A DNA stretch of 64,000 nucleotides from assembly GCF_037200945.1 (NCBI RefSeq), contig NZ_JBBCGP010000001.1:3160501-3224500 (forward strand), written 5' to 3'. A program made the position numbers and the translations under genes. This document shows positions 26,358 to 33,845 of this stretch, piece after piece. How positions within the stretch are numbered: position 1 is the stretch's first letter; each line of letters begins with the position of its first letter. The notes below the pieces were generated by a model. That model worked only from the letters and a program-made list of their open reading frames with translations. It did not search any database and was not told where the DNA came from. The DNA comes from Methylovirgula sp. (GTDB lineage Bacteria; Pseudomonadota; Alphaproteobacteria; Rhizobiales; Beijerinckiaceae).

Positions 26358-26372
26358 TTAACCAATATTTGA
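26358..26372 (+). promoter_or_regulatory. CtrA-like box upstream of a histidine kinase
   Basis: TTAACCAATATTTGA matches the alphaproteobacterial CtrA pattern TTAA-N7-TTAA at seven of eight positions. It lies about 160 bp before the kinase start, in a 265-bp AT-rich divergent intergenic region with several more TTAA words. This is pattern similarity only. Confidence 0.3.
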
Positions 26373-26530
26373 AATGCACGATGTGCGGGATGACACAGCA
26401 GACATTAACGATCTTAGGAGGCCAGATTGACTCGATCTTAACGAATTCATGAGGCGACCGTTAATCTTTCCTGATCACACTCTAACGAAAACTTGCGCGC
26501 GGTTCTACAAATCGACGGATTTTGCCAAGG

Positions 26531-28096
26531 ATGACCGAAGTCACCGCCGAGATGATCGAGCGAGGACGCGGCGCCGACCCGAAGGTCGCGACCGAACGAC
26601 GACGGCTGGCTGCAAAAGTCCGCGAAGCGCGTGAAAAGCTTACTTCGGCGGGTTCCGGCCATCGCGCGTTCGATGTCGAATTGCTCCAGCTCTACGCGAA
26701 GGCACGCAAGGGCTCAACGCTCGCATTTATGCTTTACGGCCTGGTCGCGGCGCTGGTTGCCCTTGCCTGGGCCACACCCGCGCGGCTGATTGCATGGGTT
26801 GGCCTTGATCTGATCACGACCGCCGTTCTGTATTGGCTCGCCGGGAAATTTCTGTCGCTGGAGCCGGCGCGCGTCAATGTCGGCAATTGGCGCGGCAATT
26901 TCGTCATCGCCGAGGTCATTCAGGGTATCGTCTGGGCGCAGATGGTGTCATTGATCGGTGATACTCCCGATCCGAGCGCTCGCACATTTGTACTGGTCAT
27001 GCTGCTACTTGTCGCAGCGATGAACGCGACGATCACCGCTTCGATTCCGGTTGCCGTCTATGCCGGCCTCGCACCAATGACGGTGGCCGCCGTCGCGTTC
27101 TTATGGCCGGCTAGTTTGGACGATCGCACAATCCCCCTGGCCGTACTTGCTTGCAGCACACTGCTTTATTCCGCCGTCCTCGCCAAAAAACTTTATGCAC
27201 GCTCGATCGACTCGCTCTCCTTCGAGGCGGAAAAAGACGAACTGATCGCTGAACTCGAACAGGCCAAGATCAACAGCGACGTCGCGCGTCGGCGTGCTGA
27301 GGAAGCCAATCTGGCGAAGTCTCGCTTCCTCGCGACGATGAGTCATGAACTGCGCACGCCGCTCAATGCCATTCTCGGGTTTTCCGAAGTCATGCAGGCG
27401 GAGCTGTTCGGCGCCCACAAGGTGCCCTCCTACAAGGAATATTCAAAAGACATTCACTCAAGCGGCCAGCACTTGCTGACGCTGATCAATGAGATTCTCG
27501 ATCTGTCACGCGTCGAAGCCGGACGCTATGAATTGAAGGCTGAGCCGGTCGCGCTCAATGCTATCATGGACGAGTGCCGCCATCTGATCGCCTTGCGGGC
27601 GAAGAAACGCGACATCACGATCACCGAATCTTCCGAAGCAGGATTGCCGCGTATCTGGGCGGATCAGCGTGCCGTCCGTCAGGTTGCGATCAACCTTCTG
27701 TCGAACGCCGTGAAATTTACGCCTCAGGGTGGAACGGTGACGATCAAAGTGGGCTGGACTTCAACCGGCGGCCAGTATTTCTCGGTCAAGGACACAGGGC
27801 CCGGAATTCCGGAAGACGAAATTCCGGTCGTCATGTCGTCGTTCGGGCGCGGCACGCTGGCGCAGAAAAATGCCGAAGAAGGTTCGGGTCTCGGGCTTCC
27901 CATCGTCAAGGGCCTCGTTGAATTGCACGGCGGCACGTTTACGCTGAAATCGCGCGTCCGCGAGGGAACTGAGGTTATCGTGATCTTCCCGCCGGAGCGC
28001 GTGATGGACGCGCTCCCACAGCTCGATCTGGACGAACCCGCCGAGCCCATGCCGCCGGAACCGTCCGCCGCGCGTCAGGCGCGCAGCGCCGCCTAG
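26531..28096 (+). CDS. Membrane sensor histidine kinase, PleC/DivJ-like
   Basis: 521 residues from ATG 26531 (a TTG at 26522 is possible). Hydrophobic helices lie at about 64-108 and 151-220, with almost no periplasmic domain. A coiled coil leads to the H-box SHELRTPLNAILGFSE with His272. The ATPase region has NLLSNAVKFTPQGG (N box), VKDTGPGIPEDE (G1) and GSGLGLPIVKGLVELHGG (G2). The DHp segment, with ELFGAH and YSKDIHSSGQHLL, is that of alphaproteobacterial cell-cycle kinases. No response regulator is adjacent, so it is an orphan. Confidence 0.9.
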   Translation: MTEVTAEMIERGRGADPKVATERRRLAAKVREAREKLTSAGSGHRAFDVELLQLYAKARKGSTLAFMLYGLVAALVALAWATPARLIAWVGLDLITTAVLYWLAGKFLSLEPARVNVGNWRGNFVIAEVIQGIVWAQMVSLIGDTPDPSARTFVLVMLLLVAAMNATITASIPVAVYAGLAPMTVAAVAFLWPASLDDRTIPLAVLACSTLLYSAVLAKKLYARSIDSLSFEAEKDELIAELEQAKINSDVARRRAEEANLAKSRFLATMSHELRTPLNAILGFSEVMQAELFGAHKVPSYKEYSKDIHSSGQHLLTLINEILDLSRVEAGRYELKAEPVALNAIMDECRHLIALRAKKRDITITESSEAGLPRIWADQRAVRQVAINLLSNAVKFTPQGGTVTIKVGWTSTGGQYFSVKDTGPGIPEDEIPVVMSSFGRGTLAQKNAEEGSGLGLPIVKGLVELHGGTFTLKSRVREGTEVIVIFPPERVMDALPQLDLDEPAEPMPPEPSAARQARSAA

Positions 28097-28459
28097 CCAC
28101 GCGCCTCACTACGACCCCCGGACGTGCGATCGATTTTTCGCCGTTGACGCGACGGCGCTCGAATTGGGCCAGAGATTATTCCGACTTTTTGAAAGAGCTA
28201 AAGACGAAGAAAGCCCTTTGCCCGCAGGCAACAAAGCCGAACCGGACCGCCGGATTGGTTACGAGATTTTTTTTCCTGGGCCTACGGATCGTGGCAATGA
28301 GCCGGTTCGAAAGCTGACACTTTGGTTCGACCCGGCCGCTCGCGCACCATTCAGTATTAATTTTTACGCAAATGAAATTACCTGCTGTCTTTGCAATCGC
28401 GGCAAAACTATAAGCCTAATGATATTGAATAAATTGATTTTCATCGGGACGTCATTTGG
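28097..28459. other. 363-bp region without a convincing gene
   Basis: Between the histidine kinase and a small membrane protein gene. A frame at 28164-28511 could encode 115 residues but lacks a ribosome site, overlaps the next gene and has no recognisable features. The second half is AT-rich (TATAAGCCTAATGATATTG), compatible with a promoter for the following gene. Confidence 0.5.
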
Positions 28460-28924
28460 ATGGCCGCGCTCGCTGCGCCGGGGTGTAGTCCCACGCGCTT
28501 CAAAATCCTAGTCTGCGTTCTTGTCGCGAGCGCCGGGCTGATCGCCGGGCGGCTTTCGTTCGTGGAACCATCACAACACGCGATTACCGCGCAGCGCCGC
28601 ACCTTGGCGACGCCGGAAAAAAACATCATCGTCGCCGCGATTGCACAAACATTAAAGGATGCGACGGTCGCGACGATCGCATGGCCGCCGCTGATCCTGA
28701 CAAGCCGCGAAGGGATCAGCGATTATTGTGCGATAGTCAAGGAAGCGGATCGCGATGTCGGCTTTTACGCCCAGCTCATATTTCCACATGTCGATCCGAG
28801 CGAAAAATTGAGCCAGGTGAATTTTGCGATTATCGCAGTCGCGGACGATCTTGAGGCACGTTACCTCGTGAGCGTCGCTTGTCTTCGTTATGGCTACGGC
28901 GCCATCATGCCGACAGCGCCCTGA
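28460..28924 (+). CDS. Hypothetical membrane-anchored protein
   Basis: 154 residues, no recognised family. Residues 14-30, RFKILVCVLVASAGLIAG, form one hydrophobic segment, an uncleaved anchor or signal. The rest is soluble alpha/beta-looking, with IAQTLKDATVATIAW and SQVNFAIIAVADDLEARYLVS. Three Cys follow the anchor. Its end overlaps the converging AraC-type gene by 20 bp. The frame's codon use resembles that of its neighbours, which supports it being real, but start choice is uncertain. Confidence 0.5.
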   Translation: MAALAAPGCSPTRFKILVCVLVASAGLIAGRLSFVEPSQHAITAQRRTLATPEKNIIVAAIAQTLKDATVATIAWPPLILTSREGISDYCAIVKEADRDVGFYAQLIFPHVDPSEKLSQVNFAIIAVADDLEARYLVSVACLRYGYGAIMPTAP

Positions 28925-29798
28925 CCTCGGTCACGTCGCGCTTTGGCGGCTGCCCGAACATGCGCGCGTATTCGCGGCTGAATTGGGATGCGCTTTCGTA
29001 GCCGACGCGATAGGCGGCATGCGCGGCATTGATGTCGCCCTCGATCAGCAGACGGCGTGCTTCGAGCAGACGCAATTGCTTTTGGTATTGCAGCGGCGTC
29101 ATCGCGGTGAGCGCCCTGAAATGCTGATGAAACGACGACGCGCTCATTCCAGACGCAGTAGCAAGCTCCTCGATGCGAAGAGGCTTGGAAAATTGTTCTC
29201 GCAGCATATGGATCGCCCGGACAATGCGCTGCGTCTGACTGTTCGGCAGGACGAGCTTACAGACTTCGCCCGCATGTGGCCCGGTAAGCAGCCAAAAGCA
29301 GATCTCGCGCATGATCGCGGAATATAGAATCGGAATGGCTTTCGGCGTGGCGAGGAGTCGGATAAGGCGTGCAAGGCAACCCGCCAGGGGCTCGCGCAAG
29401 TCTTCGACAAAGACGCTGAAATCCTCCGCGCCGCTTGGCCGTGGCGGCGGTTCCAACGCGGCCATGACGTCCCGCATGATGCCCATGTCGAAATCGAGAT
29501 GCAACGCAAGTAACGGCTTGTCTGGCGTCGCACGCACGACGCGGCCGAAGGCCGGCAGAGCAATGCTGATCACAAGACATTGCATCTCCTCGTAATCGAA
29601 GATTCGGTCGCCAAACATGACCTGTTTAGCACCCTGAACGATGACGCAGAGCGCCGGACGGTAGACCATTGGATGTGGCAAGACCGGCGTCGTGCTGCGC
29701 ATCAAAGTAAGAGCTTCGATTTCGGTCGGATACGGCCCATCATGGCCGCCCTTTTCGGCCATGTAGGCAATTAAGGCCTCTTTCAAAGCAACAGACAT
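28905..29798 (-). CDS. AraC-family transcriptional regulator
   Basis: 297 residues from the ATG at 29798 (MSVALKEALIAYMAEKGG); a longer start at 29840 would extend into the promoter region. The N-terminal AraC_N-type beta-barrel includes RPALCVIVQGAKQVMFGDR and LVISIALPAFGRVV. The two helix-turn-helix motifs lie in RIEELATASGMSASSFHQHFRA and AHAAYRVGYESASQFSREY near the C-terminus. It is divergent from an SDR gene 156 bp away, the usual layout for this regulator class, so the SDR is its likely target. Confidence 0.9.
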   Translation of the reverse strand: MSVALKEALIAYMAEKGGHDGPYPTEIEALTLMRSTTPVLPHPMVYRPALCVIVQGAKQVMFGDRIFDYEEMQCLVISIALPAFGRVVRATPDKPLLALHLDFDMGIMRDVMAALEPPPRPSGAEDFSVFVEDLREPLAGCLARLIRLLATPKAIPILYSAIMREICFWLLTGPHAGEVCKLVLPNSQTQRIVRAIHMLREQFSKPLRIEELATASGMSASSFHQHFRALTAMTPLQYQKQLRLLEARRLLIEGDINAAHAAYRVGYESASQFSREYARMFGQPPKRDVTEVRALSA

Positions 29799-29954
29799 CG
29801 GATCAACACCCTGAATTCTTCTGTGAGGAGAATAGAGCACCGCGTGGCACTTCCAAACGGGTTTGGAGGATCAGGCAAGCTTTTCGGGCCTTCCGGCAAT
29901 GACCGCGCGCCGTATCCCGCCCATATCCACGTCAGACAGAGGGAGCAAAAAGCC

Positions 29955-30722
29955 ATGTCTGATACACACACGAAAATCGCAATCATCACCGGCGGCAGCC
30001 GCGGCCTCGGCCGCAATACGGCGCTTGCCGTCGCGGCACGCGGCATCGACGTGATCTTCACCTACTGCAACAACAAGGCCGAGGCGGAAAAGGTCGCCGC
30101 CGAAATCAAAGCATCAGGCCGCAAGGCTCTCGCGCTGCAATTGGACACGGGCGACAGCGCCAGTTTTCCGGCCTTCGCCGAGACAATCGCTGCCGCGCTG
30201 CGCGACACCTGGGGCCGCAACCATTTCGATTATCTCGTCAATAATGCCGGCCACAGCGCGCCGGGCCCGATTGCGACGATGAGCGAAGAGGATTTCGATG
30301 GCCTCTACAGAGTGCATTTCAAAGGCGTCGTGTTCCTGACCCAGAAGCTGTTGCCGCTGATCGCCGACGGCGGCCGGATCGTCAATCTTTCGAGCGGCCT
30401 CGCCCGCTTCTCCCTGCCCGGCTATGCAGCCTATTCTTCGATGAAGGGCGCGATCGAGGTGTTCACGCGTTATCTCGCCAAGGAACTCGGGCCGCGCGGC
30501 ATTGCCGCCAATGTCGTTGCGCCGGGCGCGATCGAAACCGATTTCGGCGGCGGCGCGGTGCGCGACAATGCGGACCTCAACAAGTTCGTTGCCTCGGTCA
30601 CAGCAATGGGCCGCGTAGGCGTACCGGACGACATCGGCCCGATGATCGCCAATCTACTCGCCGATGAGAATCGCTGGCTCACCGGACAGCGGATCGAAGT
30701 TTCGGGCGGGATGTTCCTGTAG
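29955..30722 (+). CDS. SDR-family oxidoreductase
   Basis: Short-chain dehydrogenase/reductase, NAD(P)-dependent, 255 residues from ATG 29955 with AGGGAGC upstream. Cofactor site ITGGSRGLGRNTAL; NNAGHSAPGPIA; catalytic Ser in NLSSGLARF and Tyr-x3-Lys in YAAYSSMKGAIEVFTRYLAKEL; C-terminal GAIETDFGGG and LTGQRIEVSGGMFL. The FabG-like fold does not reveal the substrate. Divergently transcribed from the AraC-type gene; its 3' end overlaps the converging MerR gene. Confidence 0.92.
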   Translation: MSDTHTKIAIITGGSRGLGRNTALAVAARGIDVIFTYCNNKAEAEKVAAEIKASGRKALALQLDTGDSASFPAFAETIAAALRDTWGRNHFDYLVNNAGHSAPGPIATMSEEDFDGLYRVHFKGVVFLTQKLLPLIADGGRIVNLSSGLARFSLPGYAAYSSMKGAIEVFTRYLAKELGPRGIAANVVAPGAIETDFGGGAVRDNADLNKFVASVTAMGRVGVPDDIGPMIANLLADENRWLTGQRIEVSGGMFL

Positions 30723-31158
30723 ACCGCGCACTATTTTCGGCGCAGGCGACCGGCACGACATGGGCGATGAAGTTGCCGATATCAGGTTCAGGTCCCTGCG
30801 CGCCGCTCTTGAGCCATGCGAGCTTGGCGCGCATGTACCGCGCCATCGAATCGATCTCAGCCGCCTTTTGTTCAAGGCGACTGAGCTGCGTATTCATGAT
30901 TTCGATGGACCGCGCCGTGCTTATGCCGCCGTCGCGTGCGTATTCCTCGCCAATCGCGGCGATTTCTTTCAGTGACATGCCGAGCGATTGCGCCAGACGG
31001 ATGAGTGCAGCAACGCGCACATGTTCCTGCGTGAAGACCTGATAGGGATTGCGGCCGCCCTTGCCGTTCGTCTCCGGCGTCAGCAGCCCCTGCCGCACGT
31101 AAAACCGCACAGTATCCTTGCTGAGGCCCGACTCGCGCACGAACTCCGAAATCAGCAT
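30679..31158 (-). CDS. MerR-family transcriptional regulator
   Basis: 159 residues from the ATG at 31158. N-terminal winged helix: LISEFVRESGLSKDTVRFYVRQGLL, then the second helix-turn-helix VRVAALIRLAQSLGMSLKEIA. A dimerisation helix follows (EIMNTQLSRLEQKAAEIDSM). The C-terminal tail is short, without clear metal-binding cysteines, so the inducer is probably organic or redox. It overlaps the SDR stop by 44 bp on the opposite strand. Confidence 0.88.
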   Translation of the reverse strand: MLISEFVRESGLSKDTVRFYVRQGLLTPETNGKGGRNPYQVFTQEHVRVAALIRLAQSLGMSLKEIAAIGEEYARDGGISTARSIEIMNTQLSRLEQKAAEIDSMARYMRAKLAWLKSGAQGPEPDIGNFIAHVVPVACAENSARSTGTSRPKLRSAVR

Positions 31159-31210
31159 TATCGCCTCTTGACCATGGACCATACTCCACACTTATAGACG
31201 AAGCTCCCTA

Positions 31211-31261
31211 GATCACGTTCATGAGTTTGAATCAAATCGATTCAAACTCATGAACGTGATC
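31211..31261. repeat. Large perfect palindrome (23-bp arms)
   Basis: Two 23-bp arms, perfectly complementary, enclose a 5-base loop: the left arm begins GATCACGTTCATGAG (31211-31233) and the right arm ends CTCATGAACGTGATC (31239-31261). No T-run follows. This motif resembles intergenic palindromes spread through genomes of this order. It directly precedes the AGAGCGGGA palindrome and sits upstream of the MerR gene's start. Confidence 0.85.
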
Positions 31262-31274
31262 GATTCTAATAATT

Positions 31275-31327
31275 TAGAGCGGGATTGCCGCGAAAAACCG
31301 GTGTCCACTTTTTCGCATCCCGCTCTA
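31275..31327. repeat. AGAGCGGGA-type palindromic intergenic element
   Basis: Outer arms TAGAGCGGGA / TCCCGCTCTA and inner arms GCGAAAAA / TTTTTCGC around CCGGTGTCCAC form a nested hairpin of 53 bp. I recognise this as a dispersed palindromic element common in Rhizobiales intergenic DNA. It ends just before the truncated SDR fragment. Confidence 0.8.
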
Positions 31328-31330
31328 GTC

Positions 31331-31638
31331 TTACTGAGTCAGAAAGCCGCACCGAATGGGGCGGCATTGCACATGACAGTCTCGTCGCGCGTTCGGGCGC
31401 CACGGCCTATGGTCCTTATGCCAGCCGCCACGCCAAGATGTTCGCCGGAATGGAAATATCGCGGCTGCCCTCGCCACCTGAGGCTGTGGCAAAGGTCATC
31501 GGCGACGCGGTGGCCGCGAAGCGGCCGCGCGCCCGCTACGCTGCCGCCGGCGGCGCGCCGATATTTCTATTTCTGACGCACGTTTTGCCCGATCGAATGA
31601 AAGACGCACTGATGTGGCGCATCTCGCAGAGAAACTAG
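31331..31638 (+). pseudogene. C-terminal remnant of an SDR oxidoreductase
   Basis: The frame resembles only the last third of a short-chain dehydrogenase: TEWGGIAHDSLVARSG, then LPSPPEAVAKVIGDAVAAKRPRARY, then FLFLTHVLPDRMKDALMWRI. The Rossmann cofactor site and the Ser-Tyr-Lys catalytic region are missing, about 170 residues. The recognisable part begins a few bases after the palindromic element at 31275-31327, so the 5' end was lost at or near it. Confidence 0.75.
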
Positions 31639-31654
31639 GCGCAAACCGCATCCG

Positions 31655-31927
31655 CTATTGCGACCCGCCTGCGCCGTAACCGTTGCCGAAACCGCCATTG
31701 CTACCGCGATGATGGCGGCTGGTGCTGGAGCTTGAATCGCTTGATGGCGTATCGGACGGTGTCTGGTTAGAGCAGACCCATCCGGTCGCGCTGTGCGAGG
31801 AGCGAACCGCCCATGTCCCCGCCCCGCAAAGTGGCGGCGCGGATTGCGCATAGGCGCTTTCATGGGCGCTTTGGAACACGCCGCCCAAAGCCAGACCGAA
31901 GCTCGCGAAAATGAGCGATTTGCGCAT
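31655..31927 (-). CDS. Small secreted Ser/Gly-rich protein
   Basis: 90 residues. Signal peptide MRKSLIFASFGLALGGVF...SAYA, cleaved near residue 27. The mature part has a Cys pair (LCGAGTW and GWVCSNQ) around a short fold, then a Ser-rich low-complexity stretch and a Gly-rich tail. Not recognised. Converges on the SDR remnant. Confidence 0.6.
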   Translation of the reverse strand: MRKSLIFASFGLALGGVFQSAHESAYAQSAPPLCGAGTWAVRSSHSATGWVCSNQTPSDTPSSDSSSSTSRHHRGSNGGFGNGYGAGGSQ

Positions 31928-32068
31928 TTGATCCCTCCCGGATTTACGTGCATTGATTTGCTGCGCCGGGAAGCTTTGGCTGATTATGCGGCTATTCAGG
32001 GCCGCGATTCAGGCAGGATTTCGCTCAGCGCGTCCTCAACTGAAATTTGAATAAGCCGACGGTGTCCG

Positions 32069-32407
32069 ATGAATCCAGCCCTTGCCTACCTTGTCCTGGC
32101 AATTGCCGCGGCCCTCGAAGCGGGCGGTGACGCCATCGTGCGCAAGGGACTTCACGCTTCGGGTACACCGACGCGAATCGGAATTTTTGCGTTAGGTGCG
32201 GCGGTTCTTTTCGCTTACGGCGTGACGGTGAATTCGCCGCCCTGGGACTTCGGCAAACTGCTTGGTATCTATGTCACGCTGTTCTTTGTCGTCGCGCAGA
32301 TCGTCAATCTCATCTTTTTCGGCGCACGCCCCGACCTGCCGATCTTTGTCGGCGGAGCGCTGATTGTTGCCGGCGGCCTTGTCATCACCTTTTGGCGTGC
32401 GAGTTAG
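32069..32407 (+). CDS. Small four-helix membrane protein
   Basis: 112 residues with four predicted membrane helices: YLVLAIAAALEAGGDAIV, IGIFALGAAVLFAYGV, LLGIYVTLFFVVAQIVNLIFF and PIFVGGALIVAGGLVITFW. The size and a Glu in helix 1 (AAALEAGGDA) recall small multidrug resistance/EamA-half proteins, but the usual SMR signature is not clear. Treat it as a membrane protein of unknown function. The ATG at 32069 has no strong ribosome site. Confidence 0.7.
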   Translation: MNPALAYLVLAIAAALEAGGDAIVRKGLHASGTPTRIGIFALGAAVLFAYGVTVNSPPWDFGKLLGIYVTLFFVVAQIVNLIFFGARPDLPIFVGGALIVAGGLVITFWRAS

Positions 32408-32478
32408 GCCGCGCTTTCGACGATCTCTGGGATGTTGTAGGTCTCTCCCTGCGCGATCCGCAAAAATGGGCCGTGGCT

Positions 32479-33345
32479 ATGACGACATACTTAGTTCACT
32501 ACCGCACAATTGAGGTCGATGGGCTTTCGATCTTCTATCGCGAAGCCGCTTCAAACGATGCGCCGACACTCCTGTTGCTGCACGGATTGCCGTCTTCGTC
32601 GCGGATGTTCGAGCCTCTTTTGCAACGTCTGGCAGATCGCTACCATCTCATGGCGCCTGACTATCCGGGCTTCGGCCATAGCGACTGGCCTGCGCCCGAA
32701 CATTTTGCTTACACGTTCGATCATATTGCGGAAGTCATCGACGGGTTTACGCAGAAGCTCGGTCTGTCGCGCTACAGCCTCTACATGCAGGATTATGGCA
32801 GCCCGGTCGGCTTTCGGCTGGCGCAGGCGCATCCCGAGCGGATCGAAACGCTCATCATTCAGAATGCCGTCGCGCATGATAGCGGGCTCGGCCCCAATTG
32901 GATTATGCGGCGCGCCTTCTGGGCGGATCGCGCGACGCATGAAGCGGCGCTGAAAACAAATCTTCTGTCTCTTGAGACAACGCGGGCGCGCCATGTCGGT
33001 AGCGATCCGAACGTCGATCGCTACGATCCGGATTTGTGGACCGACGAATTCGCCTTTTTGAGCGCGCCGGGCCAAGCCGAAATTCAAACGGACCTGTTCT
33101 ACGATTATCGTACGAATGTCGCGTCCTATCCAGCCTGGCAGACGTGGATGCGCGAGCATCAGCCGAAGATGCTGGTGCTGTGGGGAAAGTACGATTCGTC
33201 TTTCCAGATATCCGAGCCGGATGCCTACAAACGCGACGTTCCTACGGCCGAAGTTCACATTCTCGACGGTGGCCATTTTGCGCTCGACACGGCGGCCGAC
33301 GAAGCTGCTGAATTGATCGACGGCTTTCTGACGAAAGCTCGCTGA
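32479..33345 (+). CDS. Alpha/beta hydrolase (haloalkane dehalogenase/epoxide hydrolase-like)
   Basis: 288 residues from ATG 32479. Alpha/beta hydrolase fold with an oxyanion loop LLLHGLPSSSRMF and nucleophile Asp105 in YMQDYGSPVGFRL, so an Asp rather than a Ser nucleophile, as in haloalkane dehalogenases and epoxide hydrolases. The likely acid is Asp239 in LWGKYDSSF and the base His266 in DGGHFALDT. The substrate cannot be fixed from sequence. No regulatory gene is adjacent. Confidence 0.88.
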   Translation: MTTYLVHYRTIEVDGLSIFYREAASNDAPTLLLLHGLPSSSRMFEPLLQRLADRYHLMAPDYPGFGHSDWPAPEHFAYTFDHIAEVIDGFTQKLGLSRYSLYMQDYGSPVGFRLAQAHPERIETLIIQNAVAHDSGLGPNWIMRRAFWADRATHEAALKTNLLSLETTRARHVGSDPNVDRYDPDLWTDEFAFLSAPGQAEIQTDLFYDYRTNVASYPAWQTWMREHQPKMLVLWGKYDSSFQISEPDAYKRDVPTAEVHILDGGHFALDTAADEAAELIDGFLTKAR

Positions 33346-33482
33346 TAAAGCTATAGAGCGTCTAAATACCCGCTAAATTATAGACTTTGAAGAATATCCA
33401 AAATATTTAGATCGAATACTTTGTTCATGCTAAGTAAACCGCGCGAAGAGGCGCCGTGCCCCCGCGTTATAGGAGTCTGTTT

Positions 33483-33740
33483 ATGCGCAAGAATTTCCTG
33501 AAATTCGTTGGCGTTACGTTTCTCGCCGCCGCCGTGCTTGCGCCCATCGCCGCATACGCAGGCCACCATCATCACTTTGTTTCGGTCGAGATGATGCGCC
33601 ACACGATGGCCACGATGAAAGACGGCACAAAGATGCATGTCCAAGTCGTCAAAATGAATGGCCACATGATGGTTATGATTCCGATGGCCGATCTTCCCGA
33701 TTATCTGCGCCAGCAGATTTTCGTTCCGGGCGATCAATAA
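33483..33740 (+). CDS. Small exported His/Met-rich protein
   Basis: 85 residues from ATG 33483 after TAGGAGT, a good ribosome site. Signal peptide RKNFLKFVGVTFLAAAVLAPIAAYA, cleaved near residue 26. The 59-residue mature chain starts GHHHHF and holds 7 His and 10 Met (MMRHTMATMKDG, HMMVMIPM), with no Cys. This composition fits a periplasmic copper or other soft-metal binding peptide. I know no family. An inverted repeat lies 33 bp after the stop. Confidence 0.75.
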   Translation: MRKNFLKFVGVTFLAAAVLAPIAAYAGHHHHFVSVEMMRHTMATMKDGTKMHVQVVKMNGHMMVMIPMADLPDYLRQQIFVPGDQ

Positions 33741-33772
33741 GCGATTCCTCTGACGCCAATCTGATAAGGGCA

Positions 33773-33805
33773 GATCGATACGCACGGATATGTTGCGTAT
33801 CGATC
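33773..33805. promoter_or_regulatory. 12-bp perfect inverted repeat between two genes
   Basis: GATCGATACGCA and TGCGTATCGATC flank a 9-base loop, 32 bp after the His/Met-rich gene and 40 bp before the nitronate monooxygenase start. No T-run follows, so either an operator for the downstream gene or a stem stabilising the upstream transcript. Confidence 0.4.
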
Positions 33806-33845
33806 CTCTGGCCGTTAACCGATGTGATCGGACGGACATTCGGAC

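Noticed and set aside
28164..28511. 115-codon frame after the histidine kinase
   Set aside because: No ribosome site, mixed composition, overlap with a better gene at 28460 and no recognisable feature.
33346..33482. AT-rich stretch considered as an attachment site or origin-like region
   Set aside because: No direct repeat with the tRNA end and no integrase nearby; simply a short intergenic promoter-type region.
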